Source: Anaerolineae bacterium
Lineage (GTDB): Bacteria; Chloroflexota; Anaerolineae; JAAYZQ01
Assembly: GCA_016929795.1 (NCBI GenBank)
Contig: JAFGIA010000226.1
Coordinates: 1 to 10,446 of the forward strand
DNA length: 10,446 nt
Direction: 5' to 3'
Shown here: positions 1 to 6,710 of the stretch, piece after piece
Layout: every line of letters starts with the position of its first letter
Numbering within the stretch: position 1 is the stretch's first letter
Made by a program: the position numbers and the translations under genes
Notes under the pieces: generated by a model
Databases searched by the model: none
What the model was told of the DNA's origin: nothing
What the model saw: only the letters and a program-made list of their open reading frames with translations

Positions 1-237
1 CGACGCTTTCGGTATGGAGGCAAGCGACTGGACGCCGGGATTTTCACGCGGACCAAAGCGCACTGCGCCCGGGGTTCTCGAAAGAACTGTGAAACAGCTC
101 CAGCATTGCCACAATGGTATTCTTCTCCAACCACTGGCGAGTGAGAAGGAGAGAAACACCACCCCGGCGTCAAGCCGGAATATTACCTGGCCATGCTCGA
201 CACCGCCCGCCAGGTGGGCGTCTACCCCCTATCGTAG
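1..237 (+). pseudogene. Tail of an unrecognised plus-strand gene, frame broken
   Basis: The last 30 codons before the TAG at 235-237 (from 145) read as plausible protein. They include residues PEYYLAMLDTARQVGVYPLS, and about 18 of the last 21 codons end in G or C, like the real genes nearby. The same frame has a TGA at 142-144, and no single frame stays open and coding-like from base 1 to 237. I infer the 3' end of a gene entering from the left, carrying one or more frameshifts (or sequencing errors) between about 90 and 165. The family is not recognised. The stop overlaps the end of the converging URO-D-like gene by 16 bases. It could instead be a chance open stretch. Confidence 0.3.
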
Positions 238-1352
238 CGACATTCTTCCTGCACGACCCGTATCAGCCAGCGCATCCGGCCCACGCCGGTGCCGGCGGCC
301 AGCGAGCCGGCCGTCGTCACCTCCAGGCCGCCGCTGGCGCCGGCATTGGCGAAATCGTCGATCACCCGCCGGCGGATCTCCTCGGGGCTGCCGTTGCGCA
401 GCAGGAGGGGAGGCACATGCCCGTAGATGGTTGCATCGGGCATCTTGGCGCGGATAACGGCCACGTCAATCTCGGGCCCATAGTTCACAAAGCGGATGCC
501 CAGTTGATACTGCTGGTCGAGCAGGTGGCCCATGGCGCTGTCCGAGTGCTGGTAGCGGCGCAGTAACGGCCCGGCGTCGAGCGGCGCCATCGCGTCGAGC
601 AGTCCGCGCAGCACCGGAAAGCAGTATTCGCGATACAGCCGGGGGCTAAACAGGGCCGAGTTGTCGTCGGTGATCCACCACTGGGGCAAGTCGTTGCCGC
701 TGAATTCGCGCAAGAGCCGGTTCAATTCGATGATCTTGGCCGCCAGCACCTCGCGGAAGCGGGCAACGAGGGGCGGATCGTCGTACATCCACAAAAAGAG
801 CACGCTGGGATCGATCACCGAGGTCATGATCGTCGCCGGGCCGCGGCTGCCGGTGCCCAGTAGGGGCAGCGCTCTGCCCTGGGCTTTTCGCTCTTCCCAC
901 TCGGCCAGGAACTCGTCGGGGAAAGCCCAGGCGCGCAGGTCGATCGCTTCCGCCCGGTCGAGGATGGCCGCGAATTCGCCGGGATCGCCGGTGACGGGCG
1001 TGAGCCAGGGCGTGCTGGCCTCCCGATACTCGAACTCGCAGCCAAAGAGGTTCTCGATGCGCCGGGGTTGGTGCTGCCAGGTGTCCTCGTCGAAAAAAGC
1101 CCACCCTACATACTGGCGGGTGATCTCGTTGACCTGGCGGTGGAGCGCATCACGATAAGCCTTATCCTGGTAGTAGCGCAGGGTAGAGGGCACGGCCGCG
1201 AACTCGAACAGCCAGTGGTCATCGGGCGCGAAGGACAGGGCGCAGCGCGATTTGTCGGTGGTGAACGCCTGGCACTGCTCGTTCTCTTGCCAGAAGGCTT
1301 TGACGTTGAGGTCCGCCGTCAGCGCCATGAACTCTGGTTCGATGATAGCCAT
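222..1352 (-). CDS. Uroporphyrinogen decarboxylase-like (URO-D/MtaA/CmuA superfamily) protein
   Basis: A 376-residue protein, the usual length for the URO-D/methyltransferase TIM-barrel superfamily. The C-terminal half carries the family pattern: a DD pair followed by SPxxY (229-240, ITDDNSALFSPRLY), H269 where methyltransferase members often have HxCG, a GIRFVNYGPEID strand (285-296), then YGHVPP and GSPEEI (310-326) and a final TTAGS turn (346-350). The HxCG zinc motif is replaced by H-S-D, so cobalamin-linked methyl transfer of the MtaA/CmuA type is doubtful. Heme synthesis is also unlikely, since the gene sits last in a sugar-type operon. The ATG at 1352 has GGGGGAG (1359-1365) 6 nt upstream. 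It follows the isomerase gene by 49 bp and is probably co-transcribed with it. Substrate unknown. Superfamily call good, function open. Confidence 0.8.
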   Translation of the reverse strand: MAIIEPEFMALTADLNVKAFWQENEQCQAFTTDKSRCALSFAPDDHWLFEFAAVPSTLRYYQDKAYRDALHRQVNEITRQYVGWAFFDEDTWQHQPRRIENLFGCEFEYREASTPWLTPVTGDPGEFAAILDRAEAIDLRAWAFPDEFLAEWEERKAQGRALPLLGTGSRGPATIMTSVIDPSVLFLWMYDDPPLVARFREVLAAKIIELNRLLREFSGNDLPQWWITDDNSALFSPRLYREYCFPVLRGLLDAMAPLDAGPLLRRYQHSDSAMGHLLDQQYQLGIRFVNYGPEIDVAVIRAKMPDATIYGHVPPLLLRNGSPEEIRRRVIDDFANAGASGGLEVTTAGSLAAGTGVGRMRWLIRVVQEECRYDRG

Positions 1353-1401
1353 CCGAGTCTCCCCCTTACATGTGCGTCGCGGGATCGATCTGTGAGGGCA
1401 A

Positions 1402-2316
1402 TCACCCCGCTTGCCTGTTCCCGCTCACTGCCTCCACAAGCCGCATCAAGCGCCGGCCATACTCCACATAGTTGTGGTAGCGCACCTCGTCAGACGACTG
1501 GGCCGAGTCGTCGTGATAAACCACCGCCAGGTGCGGCTCGATGGACAGGCCGCCATCGTAGCCGGTTCGCAGCAGGTCGCCGACGATGCGCTCCACGTCG
1601 CCATCGCCCTCGCCGGGGAAGGTGTACTCGACCTCGGAGAAAATGCCACCGCTCTCCCGGATGTACCGGCCGTCCTTGATGTGCACATGGTGGATCCACT
1701 CCCGGACGTTGCGGTAAAACTCCCAGGCCGACTGCTTGCGGTAGGGTGGCGATCCCAGGCGCCGGTCGGTGAACACCGGGTTGCCGGTGTCAAAGACCAG
1801 CCTGAAATTGGGCGAGCGGACATTGTCCAGGAGCCGCAGCGTGTGCTCGTGAGACTGGCCGCCATAGTTCATACAGTTTTCGTGCAGGTAAAAGACGCCG
1901 GCCTCCTCGCACATCCTGACCAGGTGTCGCACCTTGTCAAAAATGACCCGTTCCAGCTCGGGGCTGTCGGGTGCCTCGTCCCGGACCACCGCAAAGCTCA
2001 TGCCCCGGATCAGCCAGGTGCCCAGTCGATGCATGCGCGGGATGGCTCGCCGCAGCGCCTCGACGCTGTACTGAAAATCCTCTTCGCGGCGCGGGTCCCG
2101 GCTCCAGTTGGCGATGGCGCTGGCAAAGCAGTTGATGCCTACCTCCGCCCCCGCCAGCTTGTCGCAGACCTCCTCGAACTTGGCGTCCGAGATGTCGGTC
2201 AGGTTGACGCCGTCCACGCTCCGGGCCTCGATGAATGGCCAGCCCAGCTCGCGGGTAGCCCTGATCTGCACGTCAATCGAGTCGCCCGCTTCGTCGGCGA
2301 AACCGGTGTAGTACAT
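1402..2316 (-). CDS. Sugar phosphate isomerase/epimerase (xylose isomerase-like TIM barrel)
   Basis: A 304-residue cytoplasmic protein of the AP endonuclease 2 / xylose isomerase-like TIM-barrel superfamily, which interconverts ketoses, inosose-type cyclitols or related sugars using a divalent metal. Visible landmarks are an N-terminal YTGFADEAGD strand, HEN at 145-147, FDTGN at 175-179 with D176, HVHIKD at 210-215 with H212, and SIEPH at 258-262 with E260. These are the expected metal-ligand and substrate positions. The ATG at 2316 is preceded by AGGAGG (2321-2326), which overlaps the TAG stop of the upstream oxidoreductase, so the two are very likely translationally coupled. The pairing with a Gfo/Idh/MocA dehydrogenase is typical of sugar or inositol catabolism loci. 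Exact substrate cannot be read from the sequence. Confidence 0.88.
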   Translation of the reverse strand: MYYTGFADEAGDSIDVQIRATRELGWPFIEARSVDGVNLTDISDAKFEEVCDKLAGAEVGINCFASAIANWSRDPRREEDFQYSVEALRRAIPRMHRLGTWLIRGMSFAVVRDEAPDSPELERVIFDKVRHLVRMCEEAGVFYLHENCMNYGGQSHEHTLRLLDNVRSPNFRLVFDTGNPVFTDRRLGSPPYRKQSAWEFYRNVREWIHHVHIKDGRYIRESGGIFSEVEYTFPGEGDGDVERIVGDLLRTGYDGGLSIEPHLAVVYHDDSAQSSDEVRYHNYVEYGRRLMRLVEAVSGNRQAG

Positions 2317-2324
2317 CCTTCCTC

Positions 2325-3503
2325 CTACCTGAACGATTTGCCCATGTCCACGTCACCCACGTCCCGTGTCGTCTTCCGGTAACGCGAGCCCTGGATCAAC
2401 TCCATCAGTTTTTTTTTGTAGAGGTCCTCGTCGATGGGCACCTCGACCGGCTTGCCCAGGAACGACGACAGCATGATGGCGTTGCCCAGCATGACCGAGT
2501 GCAGCCCCTCGACCGCTGGCGCGATCAGGGGTTCGCCCCCCAACACGGCGTCCGCAAAGTTCTCGATGATCAGCCGGTGGCCCGGTTGGCCGTGGTGCAC
2601 AAAGGGCACATCGGCGACCGAATGCTCCACCTTGTCAAAGCCGCCCGTGGCTTCTGCGATGAACCCCAGCATCGAGCCACGATTCCGCCAAAAGGTAAGC
2701 CTATCGTTTTCCAGGACCAGCTTGCCCAGCTCGCCCACGATCTCCAGGCGGTTGGTGCCCGGCGACTCGGCGGTGGAGGTGACCAGGTGGCCGACCAGGC
2801 CGCCCTCGTGCTCAAAGAAAGCCGTCACCTCGTCCTCGACCTCGATGTCGTGATACTTGCCGAGCCGGGCAAAGCCGGTCACGCGAGCCGGCATGCCGAC
2901 GAACCACTGATACAGGTCCAGGTTGTGGGGGCACTGGTTGAGCAGCACGCCGCCCCCCTCGCCCGCCCAGGTGGCCCGCCAGCCGCCGCTGTCGTAATAG
3001 ATCTGGGTGCGGAACCAGTCGGTGATGATCCAGGTGACGCGCACCAGCCGGCCCAGCGCGCCGCCGTCGATCAGTTCCTTGATTTTGCGATAGTGGCCGT
3101 AGGTGCGCTGCATAAACATCGCCGCAAAGATCAGGCCGGGGTGTTCCGCCCGGGCAGCACCGTAGGCGTCGATCATGTGCCGTGCATCCTGCGCATGGAC
3201 GGCAATCGGCTTTTCGACCAACACGTGCAGCCCCTGTTGCAGGGCCGCGATGCTGATGGGTGTGTGGTCGTAGTGAGGTGTGGCGATGAGGATGGCCTGC
3301 ACGTCGGTCCCGGACAGCAGATCCCGGTAGTCGTACGCCGCCGGGACTCTGTACCGGGCTGCCACCTCGTCAGCCCTGGGCCGATCGATATCGCAGACGG
3401 CCACCAGCTCCGTGCTGTCCAGTTCGTGGATGTCGCGGGCGTGCAGGCGGCCCATGTTGCCCACCCCGACGACGGCCATTCTGAGTGTATCTTGATTTTT
3501 CAT
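2325..3503 (-). CDS. Gfo/Idh/MocA family NAD(P)-dependent oxidoreductase
   Basis: A 392-residue enzyme with an N-terminal Rossmann domain (GVGNMG at 13-18, acidic residues at the end of beta-2 near CDID 37-40), the hallmark EKP at 97-99 (VLVEKPI), and a C-terminal alpha/beta domain with GGGVLLNQCPHNLD (183-196) whose H193 matches the family's conserved histidine. The family oxidises or reduces sugars and cyclitols, e.g. glucose-fructose oxidoreductase and inositol dehydrogenase. The open frame continues upstream to 3815, but that would run into the neighbouring gene and past the promoter at 3610-3638. I chose the ATG at 3503, with AAGGA (3514-3518) 10 nt upstream, just before the Rossmann strand. 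In-frame ATGs slightly upstream (residues MSTRL or MARVV) remain possible. A run of nine A residues encodes three lysines near the C-terminus. First gene of the three-gene operon. Confidence 0.9.
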   Translation of the reverse strand: MKNQDTLRMAVVGVGNMGRLHARDIHELDSTELVAVCDIDRPRADEVAARYRVPAAYDYRDLLSGTDVQAILIATPHYDHTPISIAALQQGLHVLVEKPIAVHAQDARHMIDAYGAARAEHPGLIFAAMFMQRTYGHYRKIKELIDGGALGRLVRVTWIITDWFRTQIYYDSGGWRATWAGEGGGVLLNQCPHNLDLYQWFVGMPARVTGFARLGKYHDIEVEDEVTAFFEHEGGLVGHLVTSTAESPGTNRLEIVGELGKLVLENDRLTFWRNRGSMLGFIAEATGGFDKVEHSVADVPFVHHGQPGHRLIIENFADAVLGGEPLIAPAVEGLHSVMLGNAIMLSSFLGKPVEVPIDEDLYKKKLMELIQGSRYRKTTRDVGDVDMGKSFR

Positions 3504-3609
3504 CGTACGCTCATCCTTGACGACGCGAGCCATGTGCTCATTCAGTCTCGTCGACATCCCCTCATCTCGCGACGTTCTTGGCCTGGAGTCCTGCTGGCGT
3601 ACCCTGTCC

Positions 3610-3638
3610 ATTGTAGACGATTCTCTGACTGTTGTCAA
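3610..3638 (-). promoter_or_regulatory. Consensus sigma70-type promoter for the oxidoreductase operon
   Basis: Read on the minus strand: TTGACA (3633-3638), exactly 17 bp, TACAAT (3610-3615). This is near-perfect sigma70/SigA consensus. Transcription would start near 3602, giving a leader of about 100 nt before the oxidoreductase ATG. It lies just past the stop codon of the secreted-protein gene, so the three-gene cluster can be expressed independently of it. CTGACTG (3625-3631) and its complement CAGTCAG (3677-3683) flank the -35 region and might be regulator half-sites, but the 45-bp gap makes this weak. Confidence 0.75.
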
Positions 3639-3675
3639 TCTATACTTAACGGAGTTTCCCCTAAGGAAAAAATTG

Positions 3676-6291
3676 TCAGTCAGCCGGCCGCCTGACCTGA
3701 CCAGAATCGGGGTCGACCATGAGCGACGATGCGTCGACCGCCTCAAAGGCCGAGCCAGATACCTGGTGCAGCTCGTGCAGGGTGTCATTATCCCACCGCT
3801 CGTCGGGGACACCACTCAGGTACCAGGCAGAGCCGTTATCGGCCAGGAACATACCATATGTTTTGAGCGCCTGCAGAATGACCTGCACCTCGGGGGAAAA
3901 GCCCGAGGTATCGAACCCGGCCTTCAGGCGAAAACGCTGCCCCATCGGCGGATACTCTGATCCAGTCAGCTCCGACGCATAGTGGCGCGCGGGCCACACG
4001 TAGGCACGGCGGGTGTGCGGGGCGGTAAAGCGCAGCGCATGGCGGATCTCGCCCGAGGCAACCTCGTCGTAGCGCACCAGGCCCGGCAGGATCGGAAGGC
4101 CGGCCGCGTCGGCGCTGGTCCAGCCGGCAGGGCGCAGGGCGTGGGAGCCAAGGTCAAAGATGGCGCCCGAGCCGGCGTGCCAGCTCCCGTCCTGCTGCGG
4201 CCAGGCGTAGTAGAGCTCGTAGAGAAAGCAGGCATCGCGATCGAGGGCGAGCACGTGGCGGTCGCCGTCGCTCTGCGGGCCCCCCTCGATCGGGGCGTCA
4301 GGCGGAACCGGATAAGGGCCGGGGTCACTCTCGTCATCGTAATCAAAGGTGACCTGGACGCGAGGTTGGGCGCTGGGCACGTCTACGAAGGGGATGCCAA
4401 TGGGGCTGCCGGAGCCGAGGGGCCACTCACCGGAACCGAAATCGGCGTGGGCATGGGCGCCGGCCCCGATGGTAGCCACGTAGGCGTCCGAGTTGGCGTC
4501 GAGCGGCAGATCGTCTACCGGTGTATTCCACACATTGTCGGCGGGCAGGACGTCGCAGCCGGCGATCTGGGGCGGGCGCGGGCCAGCGGGGGCCATGGAC
4601 GTGGCGGTCAGCGGCAAAAAGACGGCAATCGTCGCCGACTGCCACTCGTAAGCGCCGATATCCGGCACGGCGTCGCGGATCATTCCCCAAAAGTCGACCG
4701 TGGGCGCACCGTCGGCCGTGCCGGCGTCGATGGCCGGGCTGGCGGCGGTCAGCTCCAGACCGTAGGCCATCCCCGCGAGCGGGCCGGTGAGGAGTGGATC
4801 CTGGCACAGATCGTGTGTGCCCGAGTTCACGTACTCGCCGCTGGCGCCGCACTCGACGTTCTTGACCTGGTAGAGGGCGTTGTAGTCAGAGTCGAGCGTG
4901 AGACCCGCGCACTCTTCCTGGTAAAAGAGGAACGTGACGTCGCCGGGATCGAAATAGTCGACATCGCCCAGGAAGACGTTGTTCCAGGCCGTGATGCGCT
5001 CCGACCCGTCGCAGGTGAAACCCTCGCGCGGGCCGGCGCCGACCAGGCCATCGCCCTGGCCATAGAGGGTGGAGTTGACGAGGGTGGTCTGCTCGCCACC
5101 GGTAAAGGCGAGGTGGAGCGTATTGCCCAACGCGCGACAGGAGTCGACATGGTAGGTGAAGGGCTGGCCGTCGAAAAAGCCGCAGTTGCCCACCAGCACA
5201 CTGTTGGTGATGGACGCCTGGCCGGTGATTTTGACCTGGTTGCCGGCGTTGCCCTCGGCGCGAACGCGGTCGAGCACCACGCGCCCGCCCTCGGAGTGGT
5301 AGAGGAGGTCGAGGCCATCGGAGGTGTTGTGCGCAAAGGCCGACTCCCCGATGAACCAGTCGCCGCCGGTGGCGCCGGTGCCGACGCCGTCGCCATAGCC
5401 GCCCGCCTCCTGCGCCCAGCAGCCGGCCGGCTCGCCACCGGGATAGGTCTCGCCACAGCCATTCCACTCGACGATCCAGTGGCGGAAGGTGAGGGTTCCG
5501 ACATTCGAATCGTCGCCCTCGACATCGCCATCCCAGCCCACCCAGCCGTTGGCGGCGATGCGCACGTTCTCGACAGTCCAGTCCATCAGCCGCCCGGCGA
5601 GGATGCCCGTGTGAGCCAGGCCGTGCACGTCCAGGTCGCGCAGGGTGACGTTTTCCGCGTCGACGGCGTACAGCCCGATGGGCGCCCAATCACCATAGGG
5701 CGCCTGGTCGCGCTCGCAGGCGAGGCCGCCGGTGTGAAACTCGACGCAGCCCGAGTGATCGGTGATCTCCAGGCAGACGATCTCGACATTGTCCGAGCCC
5801 TCGAGGTTGAGGATGTACCAGGGCCGCTCGGCGCCCCACAGCTCAGGTGGAGCCGGGCAGCCTGTGTCCCAGCCTTTGCCGAGGAGGCGTGTCGGATGCG
5901 CCGGGTCAGGGCCCGCAGGCAGGGGAGGAACATGACACTCAAAGGCAGCATCAGGATCGCAACCATCGGCACCGGGCGCGCCATAGCCCATCCGATAACT
6001 GCCGGCGGCGATCAGGAGTGTGTCGCCGCCGGACAGGCGCGGCGCATCGCCGGGTGGCAGGGCACGGAAGGGGTGATCCCAGGCACACGGCTGTCCCGTG
6101 CCGCTGCCGGGGTAGGGCGCATCGGCCTGGCCGGTGCACTGCTCGGTTGAGCCGCCGTCGGGACGAACGTAGTAGGTGGTCGCAGAGCCGGGCAGTGCGG
6201 ATGTGCCGGCCTCAAGATCAGGAGTTGGCGTGCAGCCGGCGCAGGCCAGCGCCCAGATCAACACCAGAATCATCGCGGCATACCTGGCCAT
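3676..6291 (-). CDS. Secreted right-handed beta-helix protein with an uncharacterised C-terminal domain
   Basis: An 871-residue exported protein. The N-terminus is a signal peptide (MARYAAMILVLIWALACAGC) ending in Cys17/Cys20, so probably a lipoprotein, though neither lipobox is canonical. After a spacer, residues 38-105 begin TYYVRPDGG and LPPGD...SGGDTLLIAAGSY, the usual start of right-handed parallel beta-helix (pectate-lyase-like) proteins. Repeating rungs continue to about 520, with short beta units containing N-V-x-I/L steps and AASPAIDAG near 516-524, a motif common at the end of such helices. A short VFLPLT linker (557-562) leads to a separate domain (about 578-862) with well-marked blocks: GDRHVLALDRD (676-686), GSGAIFDLGSHALRPAGWTSADAAG (707-731), YVWPARH (764-770), LADNGSAWYLSG (816-827). 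I recall this domain as widespread in bacteria without known function. The ATG at 6291 has GAGGAGG immediately upstream; an in-frame ATG at 6390 is rejected because it precedes the signal peptide and the likely promoter. Likely role: polysaccharide binding or cleavage at the cell surface (inference). Confidence 0.85.
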   Translation of the reverse strand: MARYAAMILVLIWALACAGCTPTPDLEAGTSALPGSATTYYVRPDGGSTEQCTGQADAPYPGSGTGQPCAWDHPFRALPPGDAPRLSGGDTLLIAAGSYRMGYGAPGADGCDPDAAFECHVPPLPAGPDPAHPTRLLGKGWDTGCPAPPELWGAERPWYILNLEGSDNVEIVCLEITDHSGCVEFHTGGLACERDQAPYGDWAPIGLYAVDAENVTLRDLDVHGLAHTGILAGRLMDWTVENVRIAANGWVGWDGDVEGDDSNVGTLTFRHWIVEWNGCGETYPGGEPAGCWAQEAGGYGDGVGTGATGGDWFIGESAFAHNTSDGLDLLYHSEGGRVVLDRVRAEGNAGNQVKITGQASITNSVLVGNCGFFDGQPFTYHVDSCRALGNTLHLAFTGGEQTTLVNSTLYGQGDGLVGAGPREGFTCDGSERITAWNNVFLGDVDYFDPGDVTFLFYQEECAGLTLDSDYNALYQVKNVECGASGEYVNSGTHDLCQDPLLTGPLAGMAYGLELTAASPAIDAGTADGAPTVDFWGMIRDAVPDIGAYEWQSATIAVFLPLTATSMAPAGPRPPQIAGCDVLPADNVWNTPVDDLPLDANSDAYVATIGAGAHAHADFGSGEWPLGSGSPIGIPFVDVPSAQPRVQVTFDYDDESDPGPYPVPPDAPIEGGPQSDGDRHVLALDRDACFLYELYYAWPQQDGSWHAGSGAIFDLGSHALRPAGWTSADAAGLPILPGLVRYDEVASGEIRHALRFTAPHTRRAYVWPARHYASELTGSEYPPMGQRFRLKAGFDTSGFSPEVQVILQALKTYGMFLADNGSAWYLSGVPDERWDNDTLHELHQVSGSAFEAVDASSLMVDPDSGQVRRPAD

Positions 6292-6316
6292 ATGTGCCTC
6301 CTCAGAGCTTCTATCT

Positions 6317-6332
6317 GCGCCCCATGATAACA
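6317..6332 (-). promoter_or_regulatory. Possible extended -10 promoter for the secreted-protein gene
   Basis: On the minus strand TGtTATCAT: the -10 hexamer TATCAT lies at 6324-6329, with the TG dinucleotide just upstream. No good -35 element lies 17 bp away. It would give a 5' leader of about 26 nt ending in a strong GAGGAGG site. It is placed back to back with the plus-strand promoter at 6384. Confidence 0.35.
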
Positions 6333-6383
6333 CAGAACCTGGAGAAAGGGTAGCGCCAAAGGCCGCTTCAAGCGCCCTTCTTT

Positions 6384-6412
6384 TTGACATCCCGGCACGG
6401 CTATGTTACACT
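6384..6412 (+). promoter_or_regulatory. Consensus promoter for the riboswitch-ECF transporter operon
   Basis: TTGACA (6384-6389), exactly 17 bp, TACACT (6407-6412). Five of six -10 bases and all -35 bases match sigma70 consensus. Transcription would begin near 6419, about 30 nt upstream of the aptamer P1 stem, so the whole riboswitch is included in the transcript. Confidence 0.75.
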
Positions 6413-6448
6413 TTTCACAGTTCATTACCATTGTGGCAGGGAAAGATT

Positions 6449-6551
6449 GCATCTCCGAGCCGAGTGACCTACAGGACTTGGGTCCCATGGAGCTCGGCCG
6501 GTAGGGTGTGGCTGGAAACAGCCACGCCTCCCACTCTTGGAAAGGAGATGC
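6449..6551 (+). ncRNA. Molybdenum cofactor (Moco) riboswitch aptamer
   Basis: Structure visible by pairing: P1 GCATCTCC (6449-6456) with GGAGATGC (6544-6551); P2 GCCGAG (6459-6464) with CTCGGC (6493-6498), topped by a small hairpin GGAC/GTCC (6474-6477/6482-6485); P3 GTGGCTG/CAGCCAC (6508-6514/6519-6525) capped by a GAAA tetraloop. Single-stranded landmarks are AGGG (6503-6506), GCCTCCC (6526-6532) and TTGGAAAGG (6537-6545). The order AGGG, P3 hairpin, GCCTCCC, TGGAAAGG and then P1 closure is the same as in the E. coli moaA leader as I remember it (the Moco RNA motif of Regulski and colleagues, 2008; Rfam MOCO_RNA_motif). Presence of P3 favours Moco over the tungsten-cofactor variant, which I recall as lacking it. 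CCTAC (6468-6472) could also pair with GTAGG (6501-6505). The call rests on remembered consensus, not a covariance search. Confidence 0.85.
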
Positions 6552-6583
6552 GCCGGTAGAGCGTGTGCGGGCGCGGCGTCTCC
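6544..6583 (+). promoter_or_regulatory. Putative antiterminator pairing of the Moco riboswitch
   Basis: The 3' strand of P1 plus the bases after it (GGAGA 6544-6548, CGCCG 6551-6555) is complementary to the left arm of the first terminator (CGGCG 6574-6578, TCTCC 6579-6583), with only TG (6549-6550) bulged. P1 and this 10-bp helix cannot coexist. Ligand binding that stabilises P1 would free the terminator, so the predicted logic is transcription OFF when cofactor is abundant. Confidence 0.65.
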
Positions 6584-6602
6584 AGGAGACGCCGTTTTGT
6601 TT
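6574..6602 (+). terminator. Intrinsic terminator 1 (riboswitch expression platform)
   Basis: CGGCGTCTCC (6574-6583) is the exact reverse complement of GGAGACGCCG (6585-6594), with A6584 at the centre. A realistic loop opens the inner pairs and leaves a 7-8 bp GC-rich stem. TTTTGTTT (6595-6602) follows. It lies 22 nt after the aptamer, the expected place for the switch. Confidence 0.75.
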
Positions 6603-6624
6603 GGACGAAGGCGCATGGGCGCAG

Positions 6625-6654
6625 ACGGCATCCCTTTCCAGGATGCCGTTTTTT
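6625..6654 (+). terminator. Intrinsic terminator 2 in the same leader
   Basis: ACGGCATCC (6625-6633), 7-nt loop CTTTCCA, GGATGCCGT (6641-6649): a 9-bp perfect stem running into six T residues (6649-6654). It is a better intrinsic terminator than the first. Its right arm resembles the P1 3' region: GATGC-G-CCG at 6547-6555 could pair with CGGCATC at 6626-6632 with one bulge, so the same aptamer strand might antiterminate both. Confidence 0.8.
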
Positions 6655-6658
6655 AGTT

Positions 6659-6691
6659 AGTTGCAACGCACCTCGGGGGTGCGTTGCAACT
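6659..6691 (+). repeat. 14-bp perfect hairpin just upstream of the ribosome binding site
   Basis: AGTTGCAACGCACC (6659-6672), 5-nt loop, GGTGCGTTGCAACT (6678-6691). There is no T-tract, so it is not a terminator. It ends 7 nt before the GGAGG of the transporter gene. It may protect the message, space the ribosome site from the terminators, or be a copy of a dispersed palindromic repeat. Confidence 0.8.
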
Positions 6692-6698
6692 GGTCGGT

Positions 6699-6710
6699 GG
6701 AGGAAGAGGA
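6699..6710 (+). promoter_or_regulatory. Ribosome binding site that fixes a GTG start
   Basis: GGAGGAAGAGGA lies directly before GTG at 6711, with the GGAGG core at 6699-6703, 7 nt from the start codon. An in-frame TTG at 6684 falls inside the hairpin stem and has no such site, so it is rejected as the start. Confidence 0.75.

Noticed and set aside
1411..2382. Plus-strand open frame opposite the isomerase gene
   Set aside because: Antisense shadow; the minus strand encodes clear family motifs and a coupled ribosome site.
3655..3675. Possible terminator after the secreted-protein gene (TTTTTTCC with a small TTTCC/GGAAA hairpin)
   Set aside because: The stem is only 4-5 bp and the T-run precedes it, so it does not form an intrinsic terminator.
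3504..3815. Longer N-terminus for the oxidoreductase
   Set aside because: It would overlap the end of the neighbouring gene and include the promoter at 3610-3638, and the residues are unlike the family.
3982..6150. Long plus-strand open frame of 722 codons opposite the secreted-protein gene
   Set aside because: It is the antisense shadow of a high-GC gene. The minus-strand product has a signal peptide, recognisable beta-helix and strong ribosome site; the plus-strand product has no recognisable motif.
6440..6560. TPP riboswitch, expected in front of ykoE-type genes
   Set aside because: The CUGAGA and ACCUGAUC...GCCAGCGUAGGGA landmarks are missing, whereas AGGG, GCCUCCC and UUGGAAAGG fit the Moco motif.
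6440..6560. Cobalamin riboswitch, suggested by CTGGAAACAGCC
   Set aside because: No GCCACUG or full AGCCAGGAGACCUGCC box; the GAAA here simply caps a 7-bp hairpin.
6684..6710. TTG at 6684 as the start of the S component
   Set aside because: It lies inside the 14-bp hairpin and lacks a ribosome site, while GTG at 6711 has an excellent one.
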